NCBI GenBank assembly: GCA_031271405.1
Contig: JAISVT010000012.1
Location: 1 to 55,436 of the forward strand
DNA length: 55,436 nt
Direction of reading: 5' to 3'
DNA from: Candidatus Endomicrobium macrotermitis
Lineage (GTDB): Bacteria > Elusimicrobiota > Endomicrobiia > Endomicrobiales > Endomicrobiaceae
Shown: one piece after another, positions 1 through 8,507 of the stretch
How the letters are laid out: each line of letters opens with the position of its first letter
How positions within the stretch are numbered: the stretch's first letter is position 1
The notes under the pieces: generated by a model
Database searches by the model: none
Told to the model about the DNA's origin: nothing
What the model saw: the letters and a program-made list of their open reading frames with translations, nothing else
Translations under genes and position numbers: made by a program

Positions 1-2
1 TA

Positions 3-2120
3 AAAAGATATAGAGAACAGAGGAATTTAAGCAAGCGTTTATCTGCCTTAACCGGCGGCAGTTTACCGGCACAGGTTGCGCGCCGCGGCGGAAGTAGTTC
101 GGCAAGTTTATCTACAAAAAATAAATTTGACGTACATAGGCTTGCACAAACCGCAGATCAGGCAGATAAGGCGTTTAAAAAACTTGGAATGAAAATAAAC
201 CGAAACTTTATTGAAGTTATGTCGAATATGGTAAGCCAGGCGGCAAATATTACCGGAAACTATGATTTTGTAGAGACGTTGCGTAAACAAGCAAAACAGG
301 GTGATATAACCGGCGTAAAAGAAATATATGACCCAAAAGAGTTTCGGGAGCTTAAACAAAAATATTTAACTGAAGCAAAAGGTTTTGTTAATGACGTGTA
401 TGAAAAAGCCCGATCCGAAAAGGTTATAAGCGACGAAGAGTATGCCAAGTTAAAAGAAGAAATTTCCGACGAAAGAAAAAAAATGATAGAAGAAATAAAC
501 GAAGCCCGTAAAATGTATTCGGTAAACGGTACTGACGCTTTTGATGCCGGTAAAGAGTTGAAGGATTTTGAGGCTTTGCTTAATAAAATAAAAGAACAAG
601 TCATAAAAGATATAAATTTCCTGTATAAAAACGCTAAAATTGAAAATAAAGCGGCGCGTAGCAAAATAAACGATTTTGCCAGACGAGAAATAATTAATAT
701 AAGAAACAGTGCCGCCGCGGAAATAGAAAAAAAGGTCAATGAAATAACCAACCGCGAAGCGGAATTTTTAGACGAAGGATATTTTACGGCAAAAGATTTG
801 AAGCATTTAAAGTATCCGCAGGAACTGGAAGGCCTTATGTTTGATAAGGTCTCATTTAACGCTATAGATAAGTTTTTTGAACGTTTAAAACCTTCTTCTA
901 TCGAAGATGCGGTAAAAGGCATAAAACTGTTTCAAGCAACCTTTGACTTGTTTCAGATGGCAGAAGTAGCAAGGCAGCGTTTCGGCGTTACAGGATTTAG
1001 AGGGCTTGTAGGGTACGATTGGATAACTAATGATAAAGATTTTTATGATACGGCTATAAAAGCTACCGAAAGAGGCCTTGTGCTTGGAAAGAATGAGGAT
1101 ATAGCAACCGACATTATTAAACGCATGGGAAAACCGATTGTCGAAAATGAAACAAGCTGGTTCGGCAAGAATGTAATAAATAAGCTTAATGATTTAAGCG
1201 ATAAGAACAAAACTACAAAGGCCGTAAAAGATATGGTTATGCGGCTTGAGGATCTGCAATGGAAAACAGTAGTCCCGAATACAAAACTTTCGATGTGGCG
1301 GGAATTAAGTAAAAAGTACAAAGAAATATACGCTCAATACAGCGTGGAAGAAGCAGAAACTATTGCCGCGGAAACCGTAAATGACTTTTTCCAAGGAATA
1401 AATTGGGACAGGTTAATGGCAAAAGATAGCACCATCGGAAAATTTTTAAATCGAAATAGGATTAGAATGTTAAGATATGCATTCTTTGGCCCTGACAGGC
1501 TCGCTGCGGTAGCTTCGCGCATTTCAAAGACTTTTGACGGGCCGAATAAAGCCGAATATGCAAAGGCACATTTTCGCAGCATAATAATGCTATTATTGCT
1601 TCAGAATGTTCTTCAATATGCTTTAAGCGGACATTTATCTGACGAAAATACAAAAGGAAGTGAACTTGATTTAGAAATACCATTTATACAAGATAGAAAA
1701 GGAAATCCTATTGCCGTAAATATCGGTGGTACGGCATTTGAACCTTTAAGATTTATAAATAAGCCGTATCGGTTTGTAATGAACAAGCAGGGAATTTTGC
1801 CGCGGGTGCTAGGAGTAGGACAAAAAGACTATCAGCGTCCGAAAAATGTGCTGGAAGAAATTTGGCAGGTAGCTACAATACCTTTTGCAGTCCAAAATAT
1901 TGCAGAGTATGCGCTTCAAGATTCTGATAATCCAAAAACAGGCGATACGGACTTACCGGAAGCTATTGTCAGAGCTGGCGCTGAATTTATAGGCATTCCT
2001 ACCACCTTCAGGACAGGACGGAATAAAGAAGCTACAATAGCCGACCTTATAAAAGGCGATGCAACTCTTTATCAGTATGTAATGAGTAAAGATTTGAAAA
2101 AGACAAAAAAAAAGCTATAA
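3..2120 (+). CDS. C-terminal part of a large phage-type (polyvalent-like) protein, 5' end outside window
   Basis: The first in-frame ATG is at 189, but the frame is open back to position 3, so this is the 3' end of a longer gene that starts upstream of the window. About 705 residues are visible. The first half is charged and helical, rich in Lys/Glu/Arg and probably coiled coil. The last third has a conserved-looking block: a 'RYAFFGPDRLAA' stretch, a hydrophobic segment (IIMLLLLQNVLQYALSG), then a 'KGSELDLEIPF' and 'EPLRFINKPYRF' stretch. That order resembles the C-terminal end of the very large polyvalent proteins of phages and integrative elements. Function is not known. No other phage genes follow, so it may be the edge of a prophage or a relic. 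The family link is by pattern memory only. Confidence 0.6.
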   Translation, partial: KRYREQRNLSKRLSALTGGSLPAQVARRGGSSSASLSTKNKFDVHRLAQTADQADKAFKKLGMKINRNFIEVMSNMVSQAANITGNYDFVETLRKQAKQGDITGVKEIYDPKEFRELKQKYLTEAKGFVNDVYEKARSEKVISDEEYAKLKEEISDERKKMIEEINEARKMYSVNGTDAFDAGKELKDFEALLNKIKEQVIKDINFLYKNAKIENKAARSKINDFARREIINIRNSAAAEIEKKVNEITNREAEFLDEGYFTAKDLKHLKYPQELEGLMFDKVSFNAIDKFFERLKPSSIEDAVKGIKLFQATFDLFQMAEVARQRFGVTGFRGLVGYDWITNDKDFYDTAIKATERGLVLGKNEDIATDIIKRMGKPIVENETSWFGKNVINKLNDLSDKNKTTKAVKDMVMRLEDLQWKTVVPNTKLSMWRELSKKYKEIYAQYSVEEAETIAAETVNDFFQGINWDRLMAKDSTIGKFLNRNRIRMLRYAFFGPDRLAAVASRISKTFDGPNKAEYAKAHFRSIIMLLLLQNVLQYALSGHLSDENTKGSELDLEIPFIQDRKGNPIAVNIGGTAFEPLRFINKPYRFVMNKQGILPRVLGVGQKDYQRPKNVLEEIWQVATIPFAVQNIAEYALQDSDNPKTGDTDLPEAIVRAGAEFIGIPTTFRTGRNKEATIADLIKGDATLYQYVMSKDLKKTKKKL

Positions 2121-2263
2121 TGTTCCGACTTGACTATAAGTATTAAATAAAGTATTATTGCTCTTTAAAAAATCAGGTAACATTTTGGTAACAATAGTTA
2201 GCATAGATAAGCAAAACAACGCAAAGCAGAACAACTATTTTAAGACGGTAAAGAGTTAAAATA

Positions 2264-2292
2264 TTGAAAATTCAATGATAAATATGTTTATA
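2264..2292 (+). promoter_or_regulatory. candidate promoter of the PLP decarboxylase gene
   Basis: TTGAAA at 2264-2269 and TTTATA at 2287-2292 with a 17-base spacer, about 40 bases before the decarboxylase start. An overlapping TATACT lies at 2291-2296. The 2121-2330 gap otherwise shows nothing recognisable: no tRNA, no obvious attachment site, no terminator. Confidence 0.35.
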
Positions 2293-2330
2293 TACTTAAA
2301 GCCTCTACCGGGCATTTTATTTTTAGATAA

Positions 2331-3803
2331 ATGAAGAACAAACATAAAACATTACAATCGAAGGCTCCCCTTTTCGACACGCTTATGGCGCATGCGAAGA
2401 GAGACGTGGTTTCTTTTCACTGCCCCGGTCATAAAAACGGCAGAAGCATAGATAAAGAGCTTAAAGATTATACCGGCGAAGAAACCTATAAATTCGATGT
2501 GACTGTTTTTGACGAAGTCGATTCCCTTCACGATCCCGTCGGCCCGATAAAGAAAGCGCAGGAGCTCATGGCGGAAGCCTACGGCGTGCGCAATTCGTTT
2601 TTTTTGGTAAACGGAACTTCAGTCGGCAATATAGCGATGTTCCTTGCGGCGTGCGACCCGGGCGATTCCATAATAGTTTCGAGAAGTTCCCATAAATCCA
2701 TTATGGCCGGAGTAGTTTTGTCGGGCGTTTGGCCTATATGGATTCAGCCGAAAATCGACCAGAATCTCGACATAATTTTTAATTCGACTTACGAGCAGAT
2801 AAAAGACGCGTTAGACCGTTATCCCGAAGCGAAAGCGGTTTTTGTGACAAGCCCGACATATAACGGAATAACTACGGAATTAAGCAAGATAGTCGATCTT
2901 TGCCACAGGCGCGGAAAAATAGTTTTGGTGGACGAAGCGCACGGCCCTCATTTGATATTCAATGAACAGTTTCCCGAGTCGGCCGTAGATGCCGGCGCCG
3001 ATTTATGCGTTCAGTCCACGCATAAAATACTTTCGGCTATTTCCCAGGGTTCGGTTTTGCATTTCAACTCGAAAATTGTGGATATAAACAGAGTCAAGAA
3101 AGTCGTTTCCATGCTTCAGACCACAAGCCCGAATTACCTTACGCTTGCAAGCATAGATTTGGCAAGAAGACAGGCCGTTTTGAAGGGCGGCGAAATGTTT
3201 GACGGCGTTATTAAAGCCGCGCAATGGGGAAGAACTTATATCAATTCCAATATAAGTTCGATGAAATGTTTTACAAGAAAAGAAATTCAAAAACTCGGCT
3301 TCGATTTAGACGTTACGAAACTTACCGTAAACGTTACAAAAACGGGGCTTTCGGGTTATGAAATAGAAAGCATTTTGGCGAAAGAATACAATATACAGCT
3401 CGATTATGCCGATATTTTTAATTTGGTCGCGATAATGGGCATAGGTTCGGACAAAAGCGACGTGGAAGCTTTCGTGTCGGCTTTAAGCGAAATAAACAAA
3501 AAGTACCACGGGAAACAGAAAAACTGGATTTTACAGATCCCGTCGCTCGCAACGGAAATGGTTATGGTGCCGAGGGAAGTTTATCTTTCAAACAGCACAA
3601 AAAGAATCGCTTTAAATAAGTCCGTAGGCCATGTTGCCGCGCAGACTCTTACGCCTTATCCTCCGGGAATTCCCGTTTTGATTCCGGGCGAGAGAATAAC
3701 GAAGGAAATATGCGATTATCTTATCGATATGTCGTCAAAAGACATAAGGATAAGCGGGCAGGAAACGGAAATGCTTAAGACCGTGAAGGTTTTTACCAAT
3801 TAA
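2331..3803 (+). CDS. Orn/Lys/Arg decarboxylase family protein (SpeA-like)
   Basis: A 490-residue PLP-dependent decarboxylase of the Orn/Lys/Arg class, in the length range of the Bacillus-type arginine decarboxylase SpeA. Such enzymes remove the alpha-carboxylate of a basic amino acid in the cytoplasm to give agmatine, cadaverine or putrescine. Visible landmarks are an N-terminal SFHCPGHKNG motif (28-37), a DEAHGPH motif (201-207) that holds the cofactor ring, and STHK with the Schiff-base lysine at K232. A small C-terminal domain follows from about 370. There is no strong Shine-Dalgarno before the ATG; the spacing to the candidate promoter at 2264-2292 supports this start. Substrate cannot be read from sequence; arginine is most likely by length and similarity. 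It may start a run of co-oriented genes to apt. Confidence 0.9.
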   Translation: MKNKHKTLQSKAPLFDTLMAHAKRDVVSFHCPGHKNGRSIDKELKDYTGEETYKFDVTVFDEVDSLHDPVGPIKKAQELMAEAYGVRNSFFLVNGTSVGNIAMFLAACDPGDSIIVSRSSHKSIMAGVVLSGVWPIWIQPKIDQNLDIIFNSTYEQIKDALDRYPEAKAVFVTSPTYNGITTELSKIVDLCHRRGKIVLVDEAHGPHLIFNEQFPESAVDAGADLCVQSTHKILSAISQGSVLHFNSKIVDINRVKKVVSMLQTTSPNYLTLASIDLARRQAVLKGGEMFDGVIKAAQWGRTYINSNISSMKCFTRKEIQKLGFDLDVTKLTVNVTKTGLSGYEIESILAKEYNIQLDYADIFNLVAIMGIGSDKSDVEAFVSALSEINKKYHGKQKNWILQIPSLATEMVMVPREVYLSNSTKRIALNKSVGHVAAQTLTPYPPGIPVLIPGERITKEICDYLIDMSSKDIRISGQETEMLKTVKVFTN

Positions 3804-3835
3804 TTTTATAAACTAAAACTCCTGTGGAGGCTCGT

Positions 3836-4189
3836 ATGAACAAAAAGGATATGGCAAGTTTTAAAAAGATTCTTCTTCAGAAAAAAACCGAACTCTTGAA
3901 CAAAGTGAACAACGCGCAAAGAGAATTGGACAACGACGCCGACGTAAACGTAGGAGACGAGATAGATACGGCAAGCCTTAACAGCGAAAAAGAAATGTAT
4001 TTCGAACTTGCCGCAAACGATAAAATGACTATTGACGCCATTAACGATTCTTTGGCCAAAATAGAAAAAGGTACGTACGGCAAATGCGAATGCTGCAACG
4101 GGGAAATAAGCATCGAAAGGCTTAAAGCGATACCCTGGAGCAGGTACTGCATCCAGTGCCAGGAAGAAGCGGAAAGACCTAAAAAATAA
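3836..4189 (+). CDS. DksA/TraR-type C4 zinc-finger protein
   Basis: A 117-residue protein with an N-terminal helical coiled-coil region and a C-terminal zinc finger made by CxxC pairs at C84/C87 and C105/C108 (sequence CECC and CIQC). This is the DksA/TraR fold, which binds the secondary channel of RNA polymerase; in DksA it works with ppGpp on rRNA and amino-acid promoters. A DVNVGDEIDTAS stretch (36-47) follows the first helix, as in the RNA polymerase-binding transcription factor group. The ATG at 3836 is chosen because TGGAGG ends five bases before it; an in-frame GTG at 3824 lies within the Shine-Dalgarno region. The mechanosensitive channel gene starts two bases after the stop, so the two are probably co-transcribed. 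Confidence 0.9.
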   Translation: MNKKDMASFKKILLQKKTELLNKVNNAQRELDNDADVNVGDEIDTASLNSEKEMYFELAANDKMTIDAINDSLAKIEKGTYGKCECCNGEISIERLKAIPWSRYCIQCQEEAERPKK

Positions 4190-4191
4190 AA

Positions 4192-5208
4192 ATGCTGTCC
4201 AAATATTTGTTGGCGAATCATTTTGATTTGTGGCTTAAAAGTTTTGCGGTATTTGCCGCGATATTTTTTGCCGGGTTTTTGTTCAGGGCATATCTGCTGA
4301 AGTTTTTGCGGAAAGCGGTGTCTAAAATAGGGGTTGTTGTCAGCGACGACGTAGCCGAGACCGCGAAAAGTTATATTTCATTCTGGATTTTTTTGACGGC
4401 TTTGTACGCGGCTTTTATAATCGCTCCGTTTGACCATACGGACGAAAAAGTCTTAAAAAGTTTTTACTCGGTAATCGCGATTTCGATAGTATTTTTGGCG
4501 TCTTCGCTGATTTCAAAAGTTTTTCGCAAAGCCGTTTCGAACGCCATAAGCGTAAACATAATAAAGTTTTCGGTTATTTTTATAGGCGTTATTCTCATTA
4601 TAAACCAGATAGGGGTTAATCTTACCCCGGTCTTGACGGCTCTTGGAGTAGGTTCTTTGGCAGTAGCTTTGGCTTTGCAGGATACTTTGGGGAATTTTTT
4701 TGCCGGGGTAAATATCCTTGCAAGCAAACAGATAATGCGCGGAGACTATATAAGGCTGGATTCCGGACAGGAAGGAAGGGTCGTAGAGATCAATTGGAGA
4801 ACGACGCGCATAAGAGAGATGTCAAACAGCGTAATAGTCGTTCCCAATACAAAGATATCTTCCGCGATAGTGAAGAATTTTCACTTTAACCGTTCGGATT
4901 TTACCTCTTCCGTAAGCTGCGGCGTTTCATACGGCAGCGATTTGGAAAAGGTGGAGAAAACGGCGATAGAAGCGGCAGCCGAGGTTATCAATGCAGTCGA
5001 AGGCGCGGTAAAAGAGTTTGTCCCGGTAGTAAGGTTCAGCGAGTTTGCCGAGTCTTCGATAAATTTCACCGTTTATTTTCGCGTTAAAGACGTGTACGCA
5101 AACGGAGAAATAATGCATAAAATCATCAAAAATATTAAAAAAAGATTTGACGAAGAGCATATTGAAATACCGTTTCCGCAGAGAGTCGTTCAGATTCAAA
5201 AGAATTGA
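4192..5208 (+). CDS. MscS-family mechanosensitive ion channel
   Basis: A 338-residue small-conductance mechanosensitive channel homologue. Four hydrophobic segments are visible at about 14-32, 60-80, 92-110 and 124-142, followed by the pore-lining Ala/Gly-rich helix (VGSLAVALALQDTLGNFFAG, about 153-172). After it comes the beta domain (GDYIRLDSGQEGRVVEINWRTTRI) and a mixed alpha/beta C-terminal domain. Such channels open under membrane tension and release solutes on hypo-osmotic shock. It starts two bases after the DksA-like gene and has no spacer for its own promoter, so it likely relies on translational coupling or the upstream transcript. Confidence 0.92.
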   Translation: MLSKYLLANHFDLWLKSFAVFAAIFFAGFLFRAYLLKFLRKAVSKIGVVVSDDVAETAKSYISFWIFLTALYAAFIIAPFDHTDEKVLKSFYSVIAISIVFLASSLISKVFRKAVSNAISVNIIKFSVIFIGVILIINQIGVNLTPVLTALGVGSLAVALALQDTLGNFFAGVNILASKQIMRGDYIRLDSGQEGRVVEINWRTTRIREMSNSVIVVPNTKISSAIVKNFHFNRSDFTSSVSCGVSYGSDLEKVEKTAIEAAAEVINAVEGAVKEFVPVVRFSEFAESSINFTVYFRVKDVYANGEIMHKIIKNIKKRFDEEHIEIPFPQRVVQIQKN

Positions 5209-5255
5209 CAAAAGGTTGTAAATTCGGGCAGGGGCGTTATTTTACGGAGAAATAA

Positions 5256-5597
5256 ATGAAGTTTGTTTTAAGTTCCAAAATATTCAGGGCTACGGTTACC
5301 GAAGCCAATTTGAATTACGAAGGAAGCATAACCATAGATACGGATCTTTGCGATAAAGCGGGCTTGTGGATAGGCGAAAAAGTGCTTGTGGTTTCAAATA
5401 CAAGCGGAGCGCGCCTTGAAACTTACGTTATTCCGGGAAAGCCCGGTTCCGGAGTCATATGTATGAACGGAGCGTCTGCGCACCTTATTAAAAAAGGCGA
5501 AGAGATAATAATAATGGGTTTTGAGCTTTCCGATAAACCCAAAGAAGCAAAATGCGTTTTTGTAGATAAAAACAACAAATGCGTTAAAGTTCGTTAA
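5256..5597 (+). CDS. panD: aspartate 1-decarboxylase
   Basis: A 113-residue pyruvoyl-dependent aspartate alpha-decarboxylase, which makes beta-alanine for pantothenate and coenzyme A. The proenzyme self-cleaves between Gly23 and Ser24 (YEGS motif), and Ser24 becomes the pyruvoyl group. The active-site residues known from the E. coli enzyme are here shifted by one: K8, R53 and Y57 (GARLETY). The C-terminal part has the usual [14 protein letters not shown] block. The ATG at 5256 follows an ACGGAG ribosome site. No other pan genes are in the window. Confidence 0.95.
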   Translation: MKFVLSSKIFRATVTEANLNYEGSITIDTDLCDKAGLWIGEKVLVVSNTSGARLETYVIPGKPGSGVICMNGASAHLIKKGEEIIIMGFELSDKPKEAKCVFVDKNNKCVKVR

Positions 5598-5616
5598 ATT
5601 TATATGCGTAAACTTT

Positions 5617-5690
5617 CGGGGCGTGGCTCAGCTGGCTAGAGCGCTCGGTTCGGGACCGTGAGGTCGCTGGTTCAAATCCAGTCGCCCCGA
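5617..5690 (+). tRNA. tRNA-Pro(CGG)
   Basis: A full cloverleaf can be folded over 74 bases. The acceptor stem is CGGGGCG with CGCCCCG, the D-arm GCTC/GAGC, the anticodon loop TTCGGGA with anticodon CGG, the T-arm GCTGG/CCAGT around TTCAAAT, and the discriminator base is A. CCA is not encoded. The anticodon stem CTCGG/CCGTG carries a U-U mismatch at position 28-42. The sigma factor gene begins 22 bases downstream. Confidence 0.95.
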
Positions 5691-5712
5691 TTCTTTACAA
5701 AAAAGGTACAAA

Positions 5713-6657
5713 ATGTCTTCGCAGTTTGACGCCCTTCAATTATATTTTAATTCTTTAAGCGAGATAAAGCCTCTGTCCCGGGAGGATATGAAGGTTTTAT
5801 GGAAAAAAAACAAAAGAGATAAAAAAACTTTTGACACGCTTGTAGAACAAAACTACCGCCTTGTGGTCCCCATTGCCAAAAAATTTATGAAGAAGGGCAT
5901 AGATTTTATGGATTTAATCGAAGAAGGCAATATGGGGCTTATAAAAGCGGTTGAAAAGTATGACCCTAAAAAAAATACGGCTTTTTCGACCTACGCGGTT
6001 TATTGGATAGAGCAGTACATACGCAAAGCAATAGAAAATCAGGCTAAAACCATAAGAATACCTTCACACGTATGGGACGCTTTGAACCTATGGATGAAAA
6101 CGTGGAACATTCTGAGGGACAAACTTAACAGAGAGCCCACGGTAGCCGAAGTCTCCCAAAAACTTAAACTTAATAAAAAGCAGACCGCAAACCTTTTAAA
6201 AGCCGCTACCGTGTTTAACGGGACAAGTTCTTTGGAAGCTCCGATAAGCGACGATTCCGATATTTTTGTCAAAGACATAATAGTCGACGATCAGGTAAAA
6301 TCTCCGGAATCCGTTACCGAAGTAATAAGGACAAACTCGGATATAGGAACGGCTTTGAATCATCTTCCGGACAGGGAAAGAGAAATAGTAAGGATGCGTT
6401 TCGGCATCGGCGGCATAAAACCGATGTCTTTAGAGTCTATAGGAACAGTTTTAAAGATTTCGAGAGAACGCGTCAGACAGCTTGAACTTAAGGCGTTTAA
6501 AAGGCTTAAAGGAATATTCGTGCGCCACGGGCTTGTGGACAAGTTCAACGCGGGACATATGATGCTTGACAGCAGAACCCACAAGAGAGACAGAAGGCAT
6601 TCCGATAAACTAGCGGCCGTGAGAAAAGACCGCAGAAAGACGGACAGAAGGGTATAA
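5713..6657 (+). CDS. sigma-70 family RNA polymerase sigma factor, basic C-terminal tail
   Basis: A 314-residue sigma-70 factor lacking the long N-terminal acidic region 1.1. Region 1.2 is at the start (LQLYFNSLSEI). Regions 2.2-2.4 fall at about 68-108 (DLIEEGNMGLIKAVEKYDP, then FSTYAVYWIEQYIRKAI), region 3 follows, and region 4 contains LPDREREIVRMRFG and the helix-turn-helix SLESIGTVLKISRERVRQLE (about 240-262). This layout matches RpoD-like group 2 factors, so it may be an alternative or stress sigma; a primary role cannot be excluded. After region 4 an unusual tail of about 40 residues is rich in Arg/Lys/Asp with repeated DRR motifs. Its stop codon overlaps the ATG of apt by one base. Confidence 0.9.
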   Translation: MSSQFDALQLYFNSLSEIKPLSREDMKVLWKKNKRDKKTFDTLVEQNYRLVVPIAKKFMKKGIDFMDLIEEGNMGLIKAVEKYDPKKNTAFSTYAVYWIEQYIRKAIENQAKTIRIPSHVWDALNLWMKTWNILRDKLNREPTVAEVSQKLKLNKKQTANLLKAATVFNGTSSLEAPISDDSDIFVKDIIVDDQVKSPESVTEVIRTNSDIGTALNHLPDREREIVRMRFGIGGIKPMSLESIGTVLKISRERVRQLELKAFKRLKGIFVRHGLVDKFNAGHMMLDSRTHKRDRRHSDKLAAVRKDRRKTDRRV

Positions 6658-7193
6658 TGACAGAAATTTCAAAAAAACTTGAACATGCGATAAGAGACAT
6701 TTTTGATTTTCCGGTCAAAGGCATAGTTTTTAAAGATATCACCCCCGTTTTGCAGGATGTAAACCTTTTCGGCGAAGTTATCGGGTTAATAGCAGATAAG
6801 TTCGGCGGTTATAAAATAGATAAGATAGCTGGAATAGAATCAAGAGGTTTTTTGTTCGGTATGCCTTTGGCTTTGAAAATGGGGCTGCCTTTTGTTCCGG
6901 TAAGAAAAAAAGGCAAGCTGCCGGCGGAAACCGTGAGCGTTACTTATAAACTGGAGTACGGCGAGGCTTGCATAGAAATGCACAAAGACGCCTTAAAGCC
7001 GGGAGAAAGAGTTTTAATAATAGACGATTTGCTCGCGACCGGCGGCACAACTAAAGCCGCGATAGAGCTGGTTGAAAAACTCGGAGCAGAACCCGTTGCC
7101 GCGGCATTTGTCGTTGAACTCGGATTTTTGTCAGGAAGAAACAGTATATCAAACAACAGCAGCGTTGAAATCTTTTCAATATTGAAGTATTAA
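6657..7193 (+). CDS. apt: adenine phosphoribosyltransferase
   Basis: A 178-residue purine salvage enzyme that joins adenine and PRPP to give AMP and pyrophosphate. The type I PRTase signature is clear: VLIIDDLLATGG at about 119-130, where the two aspartates and the following loop bind PRPP. An N-terminal IFDFPVKGIVFKDITP stretch is typical for Apt, as is the ESRGFLFG block. Length matches the family (170-180). The ATG uses the last base of the sigma gene stop (TAATG), showing tight coupling. A tRNA-Arg gene begins five bases after the stop. Confidence 0.95.
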   Translation: MTEISKKLEHAIRDIFDFPVKGIVFKDITPVLQDVNLFGEVIGLIADKFGGYKIDKIAGIESRGFLFGMPLALKMGLPFVPVRKKGKLPAETVSVTYKLEYGEACIEMHKDALKPGERVLIIDDLLATGGTTKAAIELVEKLGAEPVAAAFVVELGFLSGRNSISNNSSVEIFSILKY

Positions 7194-7198
7194 AGAAT

Positions 7199-7272
7199 GT
7201 CCCGATAGCTCAACTGGATAGAGCAGATCCGTCCTAAGGATAAGGTTGGAGGTTCAACTCCTCTTCGGGACG
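7199..7272 (+). tRNA. tRNA-Arg(CCU)
   Basis: A 74-base cloverleaf. Acceptor GTCCCGA/TCGGGAC, D-arm GCTC/GAGC, anticodon loop GTCCTAA with anticodon CCT (reads AGG), T-arm GGAGG/CCTCT around TTCAACT, discriminator G. No CCA is encoded. The first anticodon-stem pair is G-A rather than Watson-Crick. Confidence 0.94.
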
Positions 7273-7585
7273 TTTTAACTTTGATTTTTGAATTTATACC
7301 GCTTCAGGGCAAAACTCATTTAGGTTTCTCCTAAACTTCGTTTTCCCCTTCATTGTCTAAATTCAAAACTCTTTGTTAAAATTAGTTTCGTCTTTTGCGA
7401 TTATGCTTCATTGCGGCGCTCGTCATTTACCTTGGATCTTCGATAGAAACATTCGGGGATGACAAAAGAGAGGAACAACAACTTGCTTTTGTCACTTCAC
7501 CCTCGCGCCGCGCTTCGTCTAATCGCAAAATGCTTTGCTAAAGTTTTTTAGGCAAGTTGGTTTACCGGCTAAAGCGGGGGATAAA
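7273..7585. other. non-coding gap with a large imperfect inverted repeat and a GTCAT/ATGAC element
   Basis: No convincing gene. A GTCAT...ATGAC element lies at 7422-7463, like others in the window. Around it, a sequence starting GCGATTATGC at 7397 and one ending CTAATCGC near 7526 are partly complementary (GCGATTA/TAATCGC plus GCGGCGC/GCGCCGC), which could give a long imperfect hairpin. No promoter or RNA family is recognised. Confidence 0.4.
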
Positions 7586-7789
7586 ATGTTTGTAAAAGTA
7601 AGGGGAACGAAAGTCGGCGTGAACGGAGTCGGGGTTTTTGTCGTAAACAGAGACAATATAAAAAGTATCGAACTTTTGGGAGATTCCAGAATTTTATATT
7701 TGCTCGGAGATACCTACGGGATAACTCTTATTAACGAAGACTATGAAAGGCTTGAAAAATTTCTTGATGTTAAAAGCTGCCTTGAATAA
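7586..7789 (+). CDS. small hypothetical protein
   Basis: A 67-residue soluble-looking protein that I do not recognise. The ATG at 7586 is preferred because GCGGGGG lies five to ten bases before it; an in-frame ATG at 7535 adds 17 residues but sits in repeat-like sequence without a ribosome site. The protein is probably mostly beta (MFVKVRGTKVGVNGVGVFVV) and ends in a short helix (NEDYERLEKFLD). Its size and pattern are vaguely like small FlbD-type proteins, but this is weak and there are no flagellar genes nearby. The convergent gene ends six bases downstream. Confidence 0.55.
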   Translation: MFVKVRGTKVGVNGVGVFVVNRDNIKSIELLGDSRILYLLGDTYGITLINEDYERLEKFLDVKSCLE

Positions 7790-7795
7790 CCCGGG

Positions 7796-8353
7796 CTATT
7801 TTCCGTCAGGATTTATTTCGGCCGAGTTTATATAGTTTTCCGCCGATTTGCCGTTTTTTTCGGAATAAGGATAAATTGCCAAAACCTGCCACAAAAGCCC
7901 GTCTTTTTTTATCAGATGTTCTTTAATTCCGTATTTAACGCCGTTTCTTTCAAAAGAGCCTTCGATATACTTCCCTTCAAGTTTGCCTGAATTTCTGTCT
8001 AGAATCTCATATGCGAAATTGTCGTCTTTAAGCGTATTTACGATTGATTGCACGCCTTGTTCCATATCGGCTTCTTTCGCGTACCGGCAGAAAGCCAAAA
8101 AGTACGAGACTTTTTTGTATTCCGACTTATAAGAGCGGAGAAATTCAATCTTTTTTTTCAAACTTTCTCCGGCGATTTGTTCGTTTGTTTCGTTTCTTGC
8201 AAAAAGCGGAGCCGTAACGGTTATATAAGCGTCTTGTAAAGTTTGTTTTACAGGCGCCTGTTTGCTTTCTTTTATTTTAACGGAGGCATGGCTTGCTATA
8301 AAAACAGCCGACAGTAAAATAAAAATAACCGCCAAAAATCCGCTTCTTTTCAT
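7796..8353 (-). CDS. exported hypothetical protein
   Basis: A 185-residue protein with an N-terminal signal peptide: MKRSG, then a hydrophobic core of about 15 residues (FLAVIFILLSAVFIA) and a SHAS cleavage region. The mature part has a charged helical segment (about 55-85), then FERNGVKYGIKEHLIKKDGLLWQVLAIYP, which looks like a small beta fold of the type found in periplasmic or lipid-binding proteins. No lipobox cysteine is seen. Single gene on the minus strand between two plus-strand blocks; family not recognised. Confidence 0.65.
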   Translation of the reverse strand: MKRSGFLAVIFILLSAVFIASHASVKIKESKQAPVKQTLQDAYITVTAPLFARNETNEQIAGESLKKKIEFLRSYKSEYKKVSYFLAFCRYAKEADMEQGVQSIVNTLKDDNFAYEILDRNSGKLEGKYIEGSFERNGVKYGIKEHLIKKDGLLWQVLAIYPYSEKNGKSAENYINSAEINPDGK

Positions 8354-8464
8354 ATCCGAATTCCCCTTAAGTCAAACATTATAGCTAACTAAATCCGTTT
8401 GGGCAATTGCATTGGCGAAGCCCACACGCGCCTTCGGCGGTTTGTAATGACGGCGAAACGCAAT

Positions 8465-8494
8465 TTGACATTGCGTATTTTAATTTTGTAATAT
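8465..8494 (+). promoter_or_regulatory. sigma-70 promoter of the trp operon
   Basis: TTGACA at 8465-8470 and TAATAT at 8489-8494 with an 18-base spacer. It lies just before the T-box leader and about 530 bases before trpE. Confidence 0.75.
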
Positions 8495-8507
8495 CTGGAT
8501 AACTTAA

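Noticed and set aside
2121-2330. Attachment site at the end of the phage-type gene
   Set aside because: No tRNA gene or direct repeat is seen in the gap; the other end is outside the window.
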